Assembly: GCA_026225945.1 (NCBI GenBank)
Contig: JAMJFZ010004031.1
Span: 8,694,001-8,758,000 of the forward strand
Source of the DNA: Cricetomys ansorgei
Lineage: Eukaryota > Chordata > Mammalia > Rodentia > Nesomyidae
Length of the DNA stretch: 64,000 nucleotides
Direction: 5' to 3'
Shown: positions 37,233 through 50,500 of the stretch, one piece after another
How positions within the stretch are numbered: position 1 is the first letter of the stretch
Layout of the letters: every line of letters begins with the position of its first letter
Program-made: the position numbers and the translations under genes
Notes under the pieces: generated by a model
Told to the model about the DNA's origin: nothing
The model's input: only the letters and a program-made list of their open reading frames with translations
Databases searched by the model: none

Positions 37233-38870
37233 AACTAAGGGTTGGGTGGATGGGTGCCCAGGCATACATGCATACATGTATTTATAAGCTAGGAGGATAC
37301 GAATCAAAATAAGAACTATTTCTGGGTGCTATTTACCCCAGCTCCCCTTTAATCTTAAAGTTAATTACCACTGAATGCTTTTTTTCTAGGGACAAATAGA
37401 ACTTTTGGTGTATGTTTGTGTTGCCTGCTCTTCTCCACAATGTTCTCCTTGGAATCAGGGGAGAATGTAACAAAACTCAGTTGGAAAAGAGCCAGGAGCA
37501 TACAAGAAAATCCTGAAAATGAATTAAGGGTGTTATATATGAACTGTTATTGGACTTAAATGGAAATCATAAAGAGAATGTAAAACTAATGAGGCCGGCA
37601 AGCAGCTGGATGTTGGAATCCGTTAGGTGTGTTGTCTCTGTGATACCCTTCCCCATCCTTCCACACCCAGGACAGATAAAGCACCCAACGACTGTTGCAA
37701 TGCTTTTGTGGGAAAGGGGTTACTTTTCCTCTGTTCTGTTTTATGTAGGATAGTGTTTAAGGGCAACTCAATATTTACAGAGCAAGAGGCTCTGAGTTTT
37801 CAAATAGCCTGCAGCAGTAATAAACCATAACTGGATAAGCCACTTCTGGTCTCTCTAATAGAACCCCTGCCCCCAGCATTAGCAAGCCCTGTTCTGAGGA
37901 CGTTCAGGTACTCCGTGGGTTTCTTGGAAATCCTCTCTTCAGATTACTTAGTGGTGTGGACCTCATAGAGTGAACTACAGACTGAATTCTAAATTAGCTT
38001 TAGACTAAGAAAGCAGCTTATTTAAATAACTAGCAAATTTGCTCAGTCCCCAAATCAATCATTTTATGTTCAGGGATAATTCTGTCTTCCTAGCATACTG
38101 AAGAAATTGTGAGCTTCCCGGGGCAAATCTGTGGCTGAGCCTCTGGAAAAGGGAATGGGCTAGCAGTTCTTTCATTCTTGGTGTTCCTCTTCACCAGCAC
38201 TGCATAGTTAGTAAATGGGTCCCAGCTATAAGGTGCCCAGTTGCTCCAGGATCAGGCTGTGGTATCTAATACAGCATTAACCATGGCTTTGTATTTTTAA
38301 AATATGCGCTTGGTCTTGGCCACCCAAGTTCATCTGTGGACCCTGTGGGTGTCAGGATCCTAGTTGGTTAGGGTCTGTGCCCTGGTGCCAGGATCCTTCA
38401 GGAAGGCTTAACTCTGAAGTAGGCGGCTGACTCTGTGGGAGGCTGGAAACCCCTACTTTTCAAAACTTTGGGATTTTAATTTACTCAGGAAGGCCCAGGC
38501 TACCATGAAAACAAATCCCAGGACTCAACACTAGCCAGGCCCTCTGAGGTAAGGCACATTCTTGGTCCAAGCCTCGAGGTACACTAGGTGTGCTGTGAGC
38601 CATTCCAATGACAAGCACTTGGTCTGCTTCTGTGATCCCTGGTCCCTACCCTATCTGTAGGGTCCGGACCATGCTTAGAAGCTGTTTAGCTAAAGCTAAA
38701 GAGCAAAAGTACACGGCAGCATTTTAGCACTGAGGAGGGCGTGGGAATAGTTCGTCTGGAGCAACAGAGGTGGCCTGTGCTATGACAGCTTCTTACTTCA
38801 GAGTATTCTAGTCTAGTTAACAGGTGAGCCTCACTAAAAACTGCTGAAAATGTCAGGGAGCCAGGGCCGT

Positions 38871-39023
38871 GTAGCCCAATGGGAGATCAGGGAGCAGGGC
38901 ATTGTAGCCCAATGGGAGATCAGGGAGCAGGGCATAGCCCAGTGGGGAGATCAGGGAGCAGGGCTTGCAGCCCAATGGGAGATCAGGGAGCAGGGCTTGC
39001 AGCCCAGTGGGAGAGCAGGGAAC
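38871..39023 (+). repeat. Minisatellite: about five copies of a 30-33-bp unit
   Basis: Units start at 38871, 38904, 38934, 38967 and 38999, built on TAGCCCAATGGGAGATCAGG followed by GAGCAGGGC. Lengths vary from 30 to 33 bases and the last copy is truncated. Confidence 0.92.
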
Positions 39024-39189
39024 AAAAGGACACGATTTTAATGAACAACCTTGAGGATTTTTAGTGAGAGACTCAATTTTTCTAGATCTTAGAATTCCTG
39101 GCTATAAGATGAATGCAGCTGTGCTAGCTGGCAATGTTGTTGAAAGTATTAGTAACCGAGTATAGAGCCTGGACACCCCCCACCCCCAC

Positions 39190-39338
39190 CCCAGCGCATC
39201 CCAGGGTCTCTCTGTAGGTCTGGCTAAGCTGGGCTTGCTGTGTAGACCAGACTCACTGTGTAGGCCTCAGACCTGCCATGATTCTCCTGCCTCTGCCTCC
39301 TAAATGCTCGGATTGCGGGGGTGCCACTGCACTGGGCT
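39190..39338 (-). mobile_element. B1 SINE, antisense (diverged)
   Basis: CAGGGTCTCTCTGTAGGTCT, TGTGTAGACCAGACTCACTG and AATGCTCGGATTGCGGGGGT. Confidence 0.7.
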
Positions 39339-40119
39339 AAATTCCATGTCGTAGTTGGCCCACTTTGAAGGGAATGCTTCCCAGATGGCGTCATCCTCGT
39401 CCGGAGCAGGTGTGAGGAATCTAGTGGCGCTGTGCACAGGAAGCAAGCTGTTCTGCAGTGTTTCAATGAATGGTTTGTTTCAAGGTGTAAATTTTTCACG
39501 TCAACTTTTTAGTGGTTGCGTTAAGTTAATAATTTCGGTGCTAAGAAGTTGTTTCCTGCAGTCGGGAGAGACTGGTGAGAATAAAGGAAAATAGTTTCTG
39601 TGCTTGGAATTTGGGTGTATGTGGAATAGAACTCAGGTGGCCAGTGTTGCGGGCTGCTCACTGACTTACGGCTCAAACTCTGTAACAGATTCTTAAATTT
39701 TAGTGCTTATGGTCCATCCAGGGATCTTATTGCAATGTTGGACCTGGTTCAAGGGCAGCTGAAAGGTGGGAGAGCTCAAAGGATTTTATGCAAATAACCA
39801 AGGAAGAGGAGGTGCTACTTGAAATGTGCTTGACCAGATTAGGGTGCATTTGGAGTAGCTTCCAGAAAATCTTCCTGCAGGCTCAGGCTTATAGACGCCC
39901 TGCTCCTCTGTAGCATACAGTGAGGGGACGACTTCCAGTTGCCCTGCATCTCCGCTTAAAAGACCCCTCCCACCAGAGTCCCTCCTGAGCCCCAAGGGAA
40001 TGGTAGCGCACCCCATTGCCTTCCAAAAGGTGGCCTGTGTCACTGAGGTAGAAAACTAGGAAGGTTCAGACAGACCATTGTTGAGAGGTCTAATGCACCA
40101 ATATGTTTTGTTTTTACAG

Positions 40120-40157
40120 ATTTATCTGCAAGATTGTTGAGATTTTAACTGTCCAGG
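40120..40157 (+). other. Wipf1: 5' UTR part of first coding exon of Wipf1
   Basis: The acceptor AG is at 40118-40119, behind a T-rich tract. The 38 bases before the ATG are untranslated leader spliced from upstream exon(s). The context before the ATG is CCAGG, with A at -3, which is favourable. Upstream exons were not proven in this window. Confidence 0.85.
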
Positions 40158-40208
40158 ATGCCGGTCCCACCCCCACCAGCGCCCCCACCGCCACCAACAT
40201 TTGCACTT
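40158..40208 (+). CDS. Wipf1: Wipf1 coding exon 1 (start codon, polyproline)
   Basis: The exon encodes residues 1-17, beginning [13 protein letters not shown] and ending TFAL. Proline runs like these in WIP-family N-termini bind profilin. It ends in phase 0 at CTT followed by the donor GTGAGT. It is only 51 coding nt and is separated from the WH2 exon by 2386 bp. Confidence 0.95.
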
Positions 40209-42802
40209 GTGAGTATCTTTTCTTTATTCGCTTTTTACTTAAAAAGGAAGAGAGAAAGAGGTGGGGGGGGGAGAACTTTTTAGAAAGGGTTTTGCTGCAT
40301 AGTCCAACCTGGTCTGTCTTCGCCGCCCACGGGCTGGGATTATTTACTTATTATTTATTTATTTATTGTTTATGCTGACACTCTATCCATGAAGAAGACC
40401 AAACAAAGGCAGATGCTGGCACACAGTTGTGTCGTTAGTGTGTTGGCATTCTGGGATAGGTCTGTGACAGAAGGCTTTGTCAGGGCCTGCTCTTTTCTGA
40501 GGTTAGAACCTAGTCGAGACTTCTCAAATCCAGACAGCACAAAGGTGTGTGTGATCAAGGTCTCCTGGGACGCAAGCTATGAGCCTGGAGTATGGATTAT
40601 TAGGCCTCTCTTACCAGGTCCGTCAAGGCAAATGTGATAGTTTATAATAAGGCTTTGAAGGACAGCTCTGAAGCTCTGAAGCAGGATGCACCATTTCCCC
40701 ATTTAAATGAACTCGGCACCTAGCCAGTAACTTCGGAGTGGGCCAGTCCAGAAAATGAGGGCTCTCTGCAACGAATTCAGCATCTCCCAGCCTCGCTCTT
40801 TTCTTCTTCTCTCACTTCTCTCCTTTCTTCGCACTTTATTTCTGACAAATATCGTTCCCATCACCACCACCACCTCCCCCACACACTCTCATGCCCACTT
40901 AAACCTGTGCTTGTGTCCAGATGATGGACACACTTGCCAAAGGAATCTTATGGCCTCCTCCTGGTCCTTTGATGAGCCTGCTGGGGAAGTTAGTACATCC
41001 TCTTTCAGGAAGATGCCAAGACACACTTCATCCCAAAGCCCCCTCCACCACATGAGCCTTTGCTGCTTGGAAGCCACATACTGATGACCCCTCTATTTCT
41101 TGTATGGGGAAACTGAGTCTTGGAAAAAGTCCCTTGTTCCACATTCCCATGGGGACACATTTATTTAACTCTATTGAGACTCCAGCCTACTAACAACTGG
41201 TCCTCCAGCTTCCTGAGAGAGGCCTTAAGGATATAAGATCAGAAATTGTGTTTAAGCATTTAGAAATATTTAGAGCAATTTGATGGGAGTCAGGTTTATT
41301 CTAGGGTTTGTATACCTTTCTAACCATTTCATTTTTATGATAATTTATTTTTCTTTTTATAAAAGTGTCAGTTCAAGAAATTTTTAAGCAGCCCTTGCAT
41401 GGATTAATTAGAAAACACTCATAGCTGGCTAATGTGGCAAGATTAGTTTATCTGTATTGCTCCCAAAATGTGAGTTGCCTATCATTACTAATTGGCGTGT
41501 GGGTTAAGTTTTAGAATTTTAATGCTGATATATTTATTTTAATATGTGTTCTAAAAAATTGTGATTGGCACATCAAAGCCAGAGGCTAATTTGAAAGCCA
41601 GTGATTTAATTTAAAAGAAAGTATTCATTAAAACAACGGTACAGAAAATAATATAGTGAATAAATTTAATGAAAATATTAAATAAATAAAACAGCATAAG
41701 ATTTTTAAAAATTTGCCTGCCAGAAGGACCTCTGGCTTTGAGGCAGCCACACTCTCCCTGGGATGAGCAAGACCAAGCCATTCTCCACATGAGGGATGCT
41801 TGCTGTCATGTGTTAGACCCCTGAGAGTCCACAGGCCTAGACTAACCATGAAGGATCAGGGTCTCAGATTCACAGAACTTCAGCACTATAAGAAGCGCCC
41901 AGGCATTTTTAAGCAGCTGTGTACTTTCTCTGAGCTAAGCTCTCAAAGGAATAAAACATCAGAGACATCCTATGGTCAAAAGAACATGAGAGAATTGTGG
42001 GATAAGGAGAAATATCCTATTCCATCTTGACTGTATGTTTGTCAAAACTAATAGTACTGTGAGCTGATAGGAGAGACTCACTATACGTAAATTATACCAT
42101 AATAAATCTAATAAATTAAAAGAGAAATGCACCTTTGTCATTTGTCAAATGCACATTTTGACAAATATATTTGTCAATGTATTCAGAGAAAATTATTTTC
42201 TAAACGTTTAGTGAGTTTAAAAACCCATCCTGGTTTGACAGAGTCTGATATCTTCCTGCAGCAGGTGAGTGTTAAGAGATGGGAGAGGCCAACAGCAGGT
42301 AGCAGAATCCCTCAGACCTAATGTCCTCTCGTGAGGTGAGGGGCCCCGCACTCCCTGCCTGTTTAGAGGAAGACTATGGTCTGGAACTTCAGATTTTATC
42401 ACAGACTTACTCTTCCTTGGTTTCGTTTCTGTATCTGCTCCCAAACATCTGGGTCTAAAGAGAATGACACGGAATCTAAAACTCACGTGAGTTCACAGCC
42501 TAGAATCTTAAAACCTCCTGTCTGCCTGAGTGACACCGGGTAGGATTTTATTTACCCCCAGAGTGGCAGGTGAGTCTGTGTGTTTACCTTTCAGGCCAAT
42601 ACTGAGAAACCCACCTTGAATAAGACAGAGCAGGCTGGGAGGAATGCTCTTCTCTCTGACATCAGCAAAGGGAAGAAACTAAAGAAGACCGTCACCAATG
42701 ACAGAAGTGCTCCAATTTTGGACAGTAAGTGAAAACTCTTTTCCATAATGCTAAGTGGTTTACAGCCTAATGGTCAACCTACTCTTCCCACCAGATCTTC
42801 TT

Positions 42803-42844
<42 letters not shown>

Positions 42845-45800
42845 CACACACACACACACACACACACACAAGCACACACGCACACACTCACAACAGCTGC
42901 AAAGCTAGCAAAAGACAGAACTGTGCTAGTCATTGTAGCCACAGCTTTGGCTTGAGCCCCCTCTAATGCTGCAGGAAGCCAGCATAATAATTCTTTGTCC
43001 AAGAAACACACAGCAGCGATTCTCTGAATTATTCACAGTGCTTTCTGGAGGTTAACCCATTGCTCCCAGCATCACAGATGACGAGGCAGCATGAAACATG
43101 GAAAGTGCCCTCACCCAGGATTCAGGATTCAGGGCCCAGCACAGCCATCAGGCCACAGCTTCAAGCCTTAATGTCTTCATTTATAAAATGGAGATGATAC
43201 CTCTTTATGGACCACACGAGCCTGTTGTGAGCTTCAAATGAGATAAAGCGTGTACAGTGAGTGCTCTGTTGTCTGTAAAGTGGAATTCTAGAGAAAGACG
43301 TGGCTCCCGGGAGCTTGGAGAGAGAGGAAATGAGATCACAACTTTGCTTGTCTATATATGTGAGTGTGAGAAGCTTTCTTCAGTAAAACAGGGTCTATCT
43401 AAACAAGCAAGTATGCACAGTGTAAGCCTCATTGGCATTCATGATGAAGTGAAAACCATCCTGGACTGGAATTAGGTCTCAATAGTGTCCCTTCCATACC
43501 ACCAGGATTGGCCATAGCTCAGGCCTCATTTAGACTCAAGGAAACTGACTGGCCTGACAGTCACCAGATGGAGCTTTGAAACAGGTGAACAAGGCTGCTA
43601 GCTTTAGAAGGGTTAGACGTAGGTAGGGAATCACTGGGGAAGGGCCTAATACGTAGAGAAGGCAGAAGTGGAGGCTGGGGGGTGGGGGGCGGTGGGAGGG
43701 AGTAGAGTTGGAAGAGAGAGGAGGAAAATAAACACATCGAACAGGATTCTGTTTCAGATGCACACGAGAATGCACAGCCTTGGGAAGGACCCGTGGAAGT
43801 TCAGTGCTTGATCTCTAGATCAAAATGCCCCTCCGTGTTTCTGCCTGGGAGCCCAGCACAGTTCTATCTGGGAAGCTTTGCTCCAAACAGCCTTCCGAGT
43901 TGTTGTCTCTAGTGTGGGACTAGAGAAGCTACTAACTTTAGGTCAGAGGACACTGGCTCTCTCTACTGTAAGAGTCTGGAGCCCTGGAGGAGGAACTGAA
44001 CGGTCTGGGCCTATTCGTGACTCCCAATGGAAATCCCTCATATCCTTCAAGGTCTATACCTTCCATTATATGGAAATAATGTTGGCCTTTTTCTCTCCAG
44101 CAGCTCAGTGGGGCTGGGGAGTGTGCATCTGACAGAAGAAGATATAACCCAATGGATGCCTTTGTTGTCCCTGCACTTAATTGGATACCTATAGTGCTAT
44201 CCAGGCTTTTCAAGGAACAACATTCATCCATGGTTTTGTATTTGTTTGCATGCAGAACCTCCCTGGGCTCTGTATCAAAGTGCTTATGCATGATAGCTTT
44301 TAAAATCAGCCCTGCCCTGCCGTGTATACTAAATGACCTGGAGTCAGCCAGCTAGCCTCAATTTTAGTATTTTGTATTAGTCCACTTTCTGTTACTATAA
44401 CAGAATACCTGATACCAAGTGCTTATTAAAGAAAATAAATTGATTTAACTTACAGTTTAGCAGTTCAAGAGTATGACCTGGTTCTGGTAAGGACCGCATG
44501 GGAACAGTATCACAACAATGGCAGAAGTGCAGGCGTAAGGCAGACCGCATAGCAAGAGAGAGAACCAGAGAGGGAGCATCCAGTCTTGTCATTTTATAAT
44601 AATCCCTTTCAGAACTAACTAGAGTCCTGTGAAAGCATATTAGTTCCTTCTGAGGGCACTACCTCCCCGTCCCAAAATGGCCTAATTATTTCCCACCACC
44701 CCTATTTCCTAAAAGTCATACTCCCTTGCTCTTGCACACACTGAGAACCAGGTTTCCCACATGCGAGCCTTGAGGAATTACACATAAACCATACCCAAAC
44801 CATAGCACTTCCCTGTATGAGCAATGGGCGGAGCTCCAATAGACAACACTTTTGGGTGTGTCTGATAGTACAACACACTTTCAATATACAATACCGCGTA
44901 AATGTGTCCTGTGGGAGTGGCATTCTAAGATGTATTATTCAGTGGTAAATAATATTTGAATGACAAGGACAATGTGATATTATTGGTAGTTAAAATTAAT
45001 AAAAGCTTAAGCTTCATACTAAAGCAATTTCACAAACACTCCAGAAATTGTTGCTGTAATTGGGTTTGGCCTGTTAGGCAAAGTAGTTCTTGTCAGTTCA
45101 TAAGCAAATTATGTCTTCAGCAGAGAAGCTGTACACCTAGGAAAGATGGAGAGCTAATGACTAATTTAGAAAAACACATTAATGAATAAAATGAAACACA
45201 GAAAGCCAATAAAGAGATTTGAAACAGATTCTCTAAAAGTAAAGAGAGCATAATGAAGTTACATGCTGAAATATCTTCAGATACATCTGTGTGTGTGTGA
45301 GTGCTGGGTCACAGTATGCGCCATGATGCTCGGCTCGTTTTAAAATTGTGAAGAAGTTAATCTCCTAAGAAATCATAAATTTACCAAACTTTACCTCAGG
45401 AAGCCTCCATAAAAAAGATTAAAATGTTCTAAGATTATTTTCTCTCTGAATAGCTGTGGAACCAAATGGTTTTTATTAGTAAGCTCTGTGTTTCAAATTC
45501 CAAGAAACAGCTGATTCGAATGCTGTATAAATCATTCCCAACCAGGAGGCCACAGAAAGCTCCTTGGCAGGTGTGGTGAAGCTGCTCTTGTCCTAATAAT
45601 CAAAATGGAGCAAAGGTAGCACACGTAAGAAGTCAGTAGGCCTGTGGCTTCCATCTGGGGGTAATCTTGCTTCCCAGGGGGTCTGCGACAACGTCTCCAG
45701 ACATTCTTAGGAATGTTTTGTTTCTTTTTCTTGTTTGCATTTTGTCACGGGGAAGGAAGCCATAGCCAAGAGCATGTTAGGTAGCACTCTGCTGATGAAG

Positions 45801-46159
45801 TCACTAGCTAACCCTGGATGACATTTGTAGCCACCTCTGCCTGGGTAGGGATGTGAGGCTTCTAGAGGGAAGAGGTCAGCGATGCTGTAAACATTCTGTC
45901 CAGAGCAGGACAGCCACTCAGACTGTCAGCACGGGAGCCCAGAAATAAGACACTTGACACACACCACTTACCATGAATATGAAAACACTAGGCAGGAAAC
46001 TAGAAGAGTAATTCATCAGACCAAAAATAATCCCATTTTCAGTACTAGATTTTAAATCTATTCTTTGTATCAAACAGTAGAAACCATAAATCAGCTCAGT
46101 AAATGCTAAGTAGGTATTTGATAAGATTCCATATTGTAAGTCTTTAAGCCTACCCAGAA

Positions 46160-46210
<51 letters not shown>

Positions 46211-46573
46211 CTAATAATATTTAGCTTCAGAACAGAATCGGTCTTATTAAAATCAGAACATGGTTACCATGGCAACATTGATGAGCCACATTGTTAAGGA
46301 GGTTCAGATATCAAAGTAATTATTTACATAAAACAGAAGAAGAGGAATAGTTCTTAGAAAGGGGGAAAATCTTTATTATTTGAAAACTGCATGCCTATTA
46401 GAAAATGAAAGGCCACCATTTTTTTTGTAAATTTAAAATTACTAAAAAAGATGTAATTTAAAAATATACAGCAAAGTGGCTAAATCAGATGAAATGTCTT
46501 ATTGTCAACAATAACTAAGTACAAAATGTAAGAGGAAAATGTCCCTTTCATAATTGTAAAGTGCACGCGTGCG

Positions 46574-46604
<31 letters not shown>

Positions 46605-47460
46605 GAATCTTCAGAGGAATCCTAAGAAGAAGCATGTGTAACCGGTATCATAAAAACCCCAAACCTCCATCCCGGCATGACGGTGCACGCCTTCTATCCC
46701 AGTGCTCCAGGGGCAGAGGCAGAGGCAGGTGGATCTCTGTGAGGTCAAGGCCAGCCTAGCTTACATAGTGAGACTCTGTCTCAACACACACACACACACC
46801 TTCAAACCTTTCCAAAATCTAAGGAAATAAATAGATAGCAAATTTTGCTTTGTTTCCAAATGTAATATGTAAATATTACCAAAGTATTGGTTACTGCCAA
46901 TTAGTGTGCAGATCTCATCCATGAGATACAGGACTAGGTATAGTTGAAAGAACTAGGACTTAGCAATGTTTAACCTTACAAAGACACAATACATATATGT
47001 TACTAAAAAGATGAGTTTTTCAAGAGAGTATGTCTCTCAGAGATACAAAATCTCAAAAATTTTTATTTAACTCATTAATTAATAAGATAAATGTATGATA
47101 TCATCAGTTCAAAAGAAAATACAGAGTGCCACACACGTAGGCACACTGGGTGGAATGAACTTCTGACTAGGCGAGTGATATCTGCATTCAGTGGAATGCA
47201 GTCTTGTGTATCTCTTTGGACAAGTGTCATTGGCTCTGCTCTAGTTTTCTACTGTGTCCAGTTATAAATCAGTGGTGGTAGGAAATAACACAGGAGCCAA
47301 GCAAGTTGGACAGTAACTCCCCCCTCCTCTTTCTGCTCCTCTTCCTCCTCAATTTTGCTTGTTTCCTATTTTAAAATCTTTCACCATTTTTGCAATTGCA
47401 AAATAAAACAAAATCTTATCACTTTGCAAAGAATTTTAAATTGTTGAAGCTTACAGTTGA

Positions 47461-47511
<51 letters not shown>

Positions 47512-50500
47512 CTCCATGGTTAAACAAATAATACATTCATGTTCTAAAATACAATCCAATTTTTTTATTTTTTCACTTTTCTAAACTTGTTATTGTGTGC
47601 GGTTATATGCTTGTGTGTGTGGCTGTGTGATGTGTGTGCTTGTGTGTGTGTGTGCTTGTGTGTGTGTGGCTTGTGTGTGTGTGCTTGTGTGTATGTGTTG
47701 TGCTGTGTGTGTGACTGGTGTGTGTGCTTGTGTGGTGTGTGTGTGTGCTTGGTGTGTGTGTGTGTGTGGTGTGTGTGACACTGTGTGGTGTGTGTGACTG
47801 TGTGTGTTGTGTGTGTGACTGTGTGTGTGTGTGACTTGTGTGTGTGTGTGTGTGTGTGTGTGCTGTGTTGTGTGTGTGCTTGTGTGGTGTGTGTGCTTGT
47901 GTGTGTGTGACACTGTGTGGTGTGTGTGTGTCTGTATGGTGTGTGTGCTTGTGTGGTGTGTGTGCTTGTGTGTGTGTGACACTGTGTGGTGTGTGTGTGT
48001 CTGTATGTGTGTGTGTGCTTGTGTGGTGTGTGTGCTTGTGTGTGTGCTGTGTGTCTGTGTGCTTGTGCGTGTGTGTGTCTGTGTGGTGTGTGTGCAGGCA
48101 GGTGGTATGGCACTCACGTGGAAGTGAAGGACAATTCTTAGAGTCTCATTCCATCTCGACATCAGTGGATCAAACTCAGGCCATTCTTTCCTTTCACCAC
48201 GTGGGGCCCAGGCGCTGTTACCCACTGAGCCATCTCCCTGGCCCAGAGTTGATAGTTCGTAAGAAAAAAACATAAAGATGAAAAAAATGCTAACAAAATG
48301 CATCTCAATTACAGACATTTCAAGGGAATAAAATTATGAGCTATTTTGTTTTTTCTTTTTTTTTTTTTGTTTGGCTATTTCTCCTGTATTCTTCAATTTA
48401 CCTTTTAATCACCCTATTAGTTTTACTATTTTGTTTTATGTTCCTGTTTTGTTTACTTGTTTTGAAACAGAGTTTCTCTATGTAGCCCAGGCTAGCCTGA
48501 TCCTCACTACATAAACCAGCCTAACCTGAAACCCGAACACTAGGATTGCAAGTGTGCATTGCCATGTGTTTTTCTCAAGTTTAACTTGCCCTCCCCTTCC
48601 CTTTAGAGCCTCTTTGAAGAACATTCTGCTTGCTAAACATTAGGATATAGAGCAAATAAACACTAACTAGTACGGCAACCAGTCAAATGAGGGGTCATGG
48701 AGACACACCATCTCCTCTTACTGTTTCTTCTACCACAGGATCAAAGCCTTCTGTTCTGCGGGCGAGACAACCCCTAAAGTCCCTCATTCAGGTGAAGAGA
48801 TTCTCATCCTCCAGTGGCTGCCCGTCGTCTGCCAGCCCTGTTTCGTCACTGTGTCACAGTTTCCCGGGCTAGGACAGCTAAATGTTCCCGTGTTTTCTCA
48901 TGTGTTCTTTCTTTCTTTTGCAGAACCCAAAGGAGCTGGTGCCAGTGGCAGTGGTGGCTATGGTGGAGGCGGCGGTGGAGGCAGTGGTGGAGGCGGTGGC
49001 GGTGGGAATTTTGGAGGGGGCGGACCTCCCGGATTGGGAGGACTGTTCCAGGCTGGAATGCCGAAGCTGAGGTCCACGGCCAACAGGGATAATGGTACCT
49101 AAAATTCTTTCTCTGATGTTCTAAACAAGAGGTAATGGGGCAGTTTGGAGGCTTGGCAGACATGCCTAAAGCTCTGCTCTTTAAAACATTTATGTTGGTC
49201 AAGAAGTCACCCTGTTTTATAAGAGACTGGCCTGGCTTCTCCCCTCTGTCAGTCAGGACCAGGTAGTATGAGATGTTTAGATAGTGTCCTGGGGTAACCT
49301 CACCCCCATGCTTTTATAAAGGGTAACTGGAGCAGGAAGAATGGGGAATGGAGAGGGAAAGGGGGAATGGGACTTGCCTCCCCCAAACTCTACCAGGTAA
49401 CCTAAGAGTGCAGCTATCTTTGTCAGCCTATTGGCTGTCTGGAGTAACAAACACATGTAAGCCATTTTCAAATACACTAAAGGAGTGTGTCCTAGAAAAG
49501 GTAGCTACAGACCTCGCTAAATAGCAACAGGTGTTTTGAAAGGCAGACATTTGGTATTACAAGCCAGTGTTCCTAGTACAAAGAGAGCATCCTTTACTGA
49601 AATCCTTGAAAGCCGTATTTTGGATCTCAGATAGTGTAATATTGGCATGACCATGATGAGGTAGCTTGAGGTTGGAATCCAAAGCCTGAACACAGAATTC
49701 ACATAGGTTTCAAATAGGCCTTATACACTCAACTTGGAGGTGACTTCTTGCAACAATATGAGAGTCTCAGGCTCATCTGAAGGTCAAGTCACTGATCCTC
49801 AGGGGTGGCTGGCTATAGGTCCTATCCTGGCAGTCTTGTGTTGAAATATAAAATTATTCCCCTAAAACACACAAAAGGATGTTAGGCAGCTGCCAGATGC
49901 ATGCATCTGGTACTTAAACAGAGGTGAAAAAATTCGACAAAAGGCAAAAAGAAATGAGGAAAATGAAGACGGTGTTGAAGCCAGTGCCAGGGTGCCTGTG
50001 CTGTTTTAAGATGGAAGCTACCTACATTTTCCATGTAGTTAGCGTGAGTGCTAACTACAGTGAATTTGGAAGACCTAGCCCCAGCTGATAACACAAGATT
50101 ATACCACCTAGTCAAGAAAATACAATTAATACAATTAAAATACAATACATAATATATAATTAAAATACAATAAATAATAAATATTGTATTATTATATAAA
50201 TAATAAATCAATACAATACATAAAAATATAATCTTTAAGTCAAAAATTATCTCAAGTTCATGTTACTCCACTGAATAAACCTGTGCTTCTTGGGTTTGAT
50301 AAAAATATAACTCCTCTGGCCTACAAGGCTCTTAGTAGCTCAGCCAATTGGGCACTATTTCCTGTGGGTTCGATTCTCCTGTACTGGGGCACCCAGGCTT
50401 CTGGTGTGGAGCGTGAAGCTTCTGTCCCGTGTGTGGGTCTTTGTGCCCACTGGCCCTCTCTACCTGAAGTGTGCTCTGCTGCTTCTTCTCAAAGCTAGCC

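Larger units (their letters stand above)
31401..40119. other. Presumed 5' intron adjoining first coding exon, block 4
   Basis: It contains a possible non-coding exon (32777-33022), two minisatellites (34196-34525, 38871-39023), TG tracts, an antisense MIR (35325-35480) and an antisense B1 (39190-39338). The remaining unique stretches (31640-32760, 33030-34190, 35890-37160, 37330-38860) show nothing identifiable. The block ends at the acceptor at 40118-40119. Confidence 0.65.
42725..48923 (+). other. Wipf1: Intron between coding exons 2 and 3
   Basis: GT-AG intron of 6199 bp. Contents: TC/CA repeat 42808-42870, MIR 43075-43265, G-rich run 43677-43700, an ancient LTR-like repeat 44378-44815, (TA)n tracts at 46162 and 47460, CA tract 46571, B1 46664-46800, a 500-bp TG-rich tract 47594-48095, antisense B2 48096-48247, antisense B1 48455-48580 and a cryptic exon candidate 48739-48791. 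The stretch 44900-46150 is AT-rich and unrecognised. Confidence 0.9.

Noticed and set aside
47565..48318. Open frames up to 242 codons on both strands (His/Thr-rich or Cys/Val-rich)
   Set aside because: They read through the TG/CA tract and the neighbouring antisense B2; not a protein family.
50320..50400. tRNA-like segment (box-B-like GGTTCGATTC)
   Set aside because: No cloverleaf could be drawn from the sequence; more likely a decayed tRNA-derived SINE.
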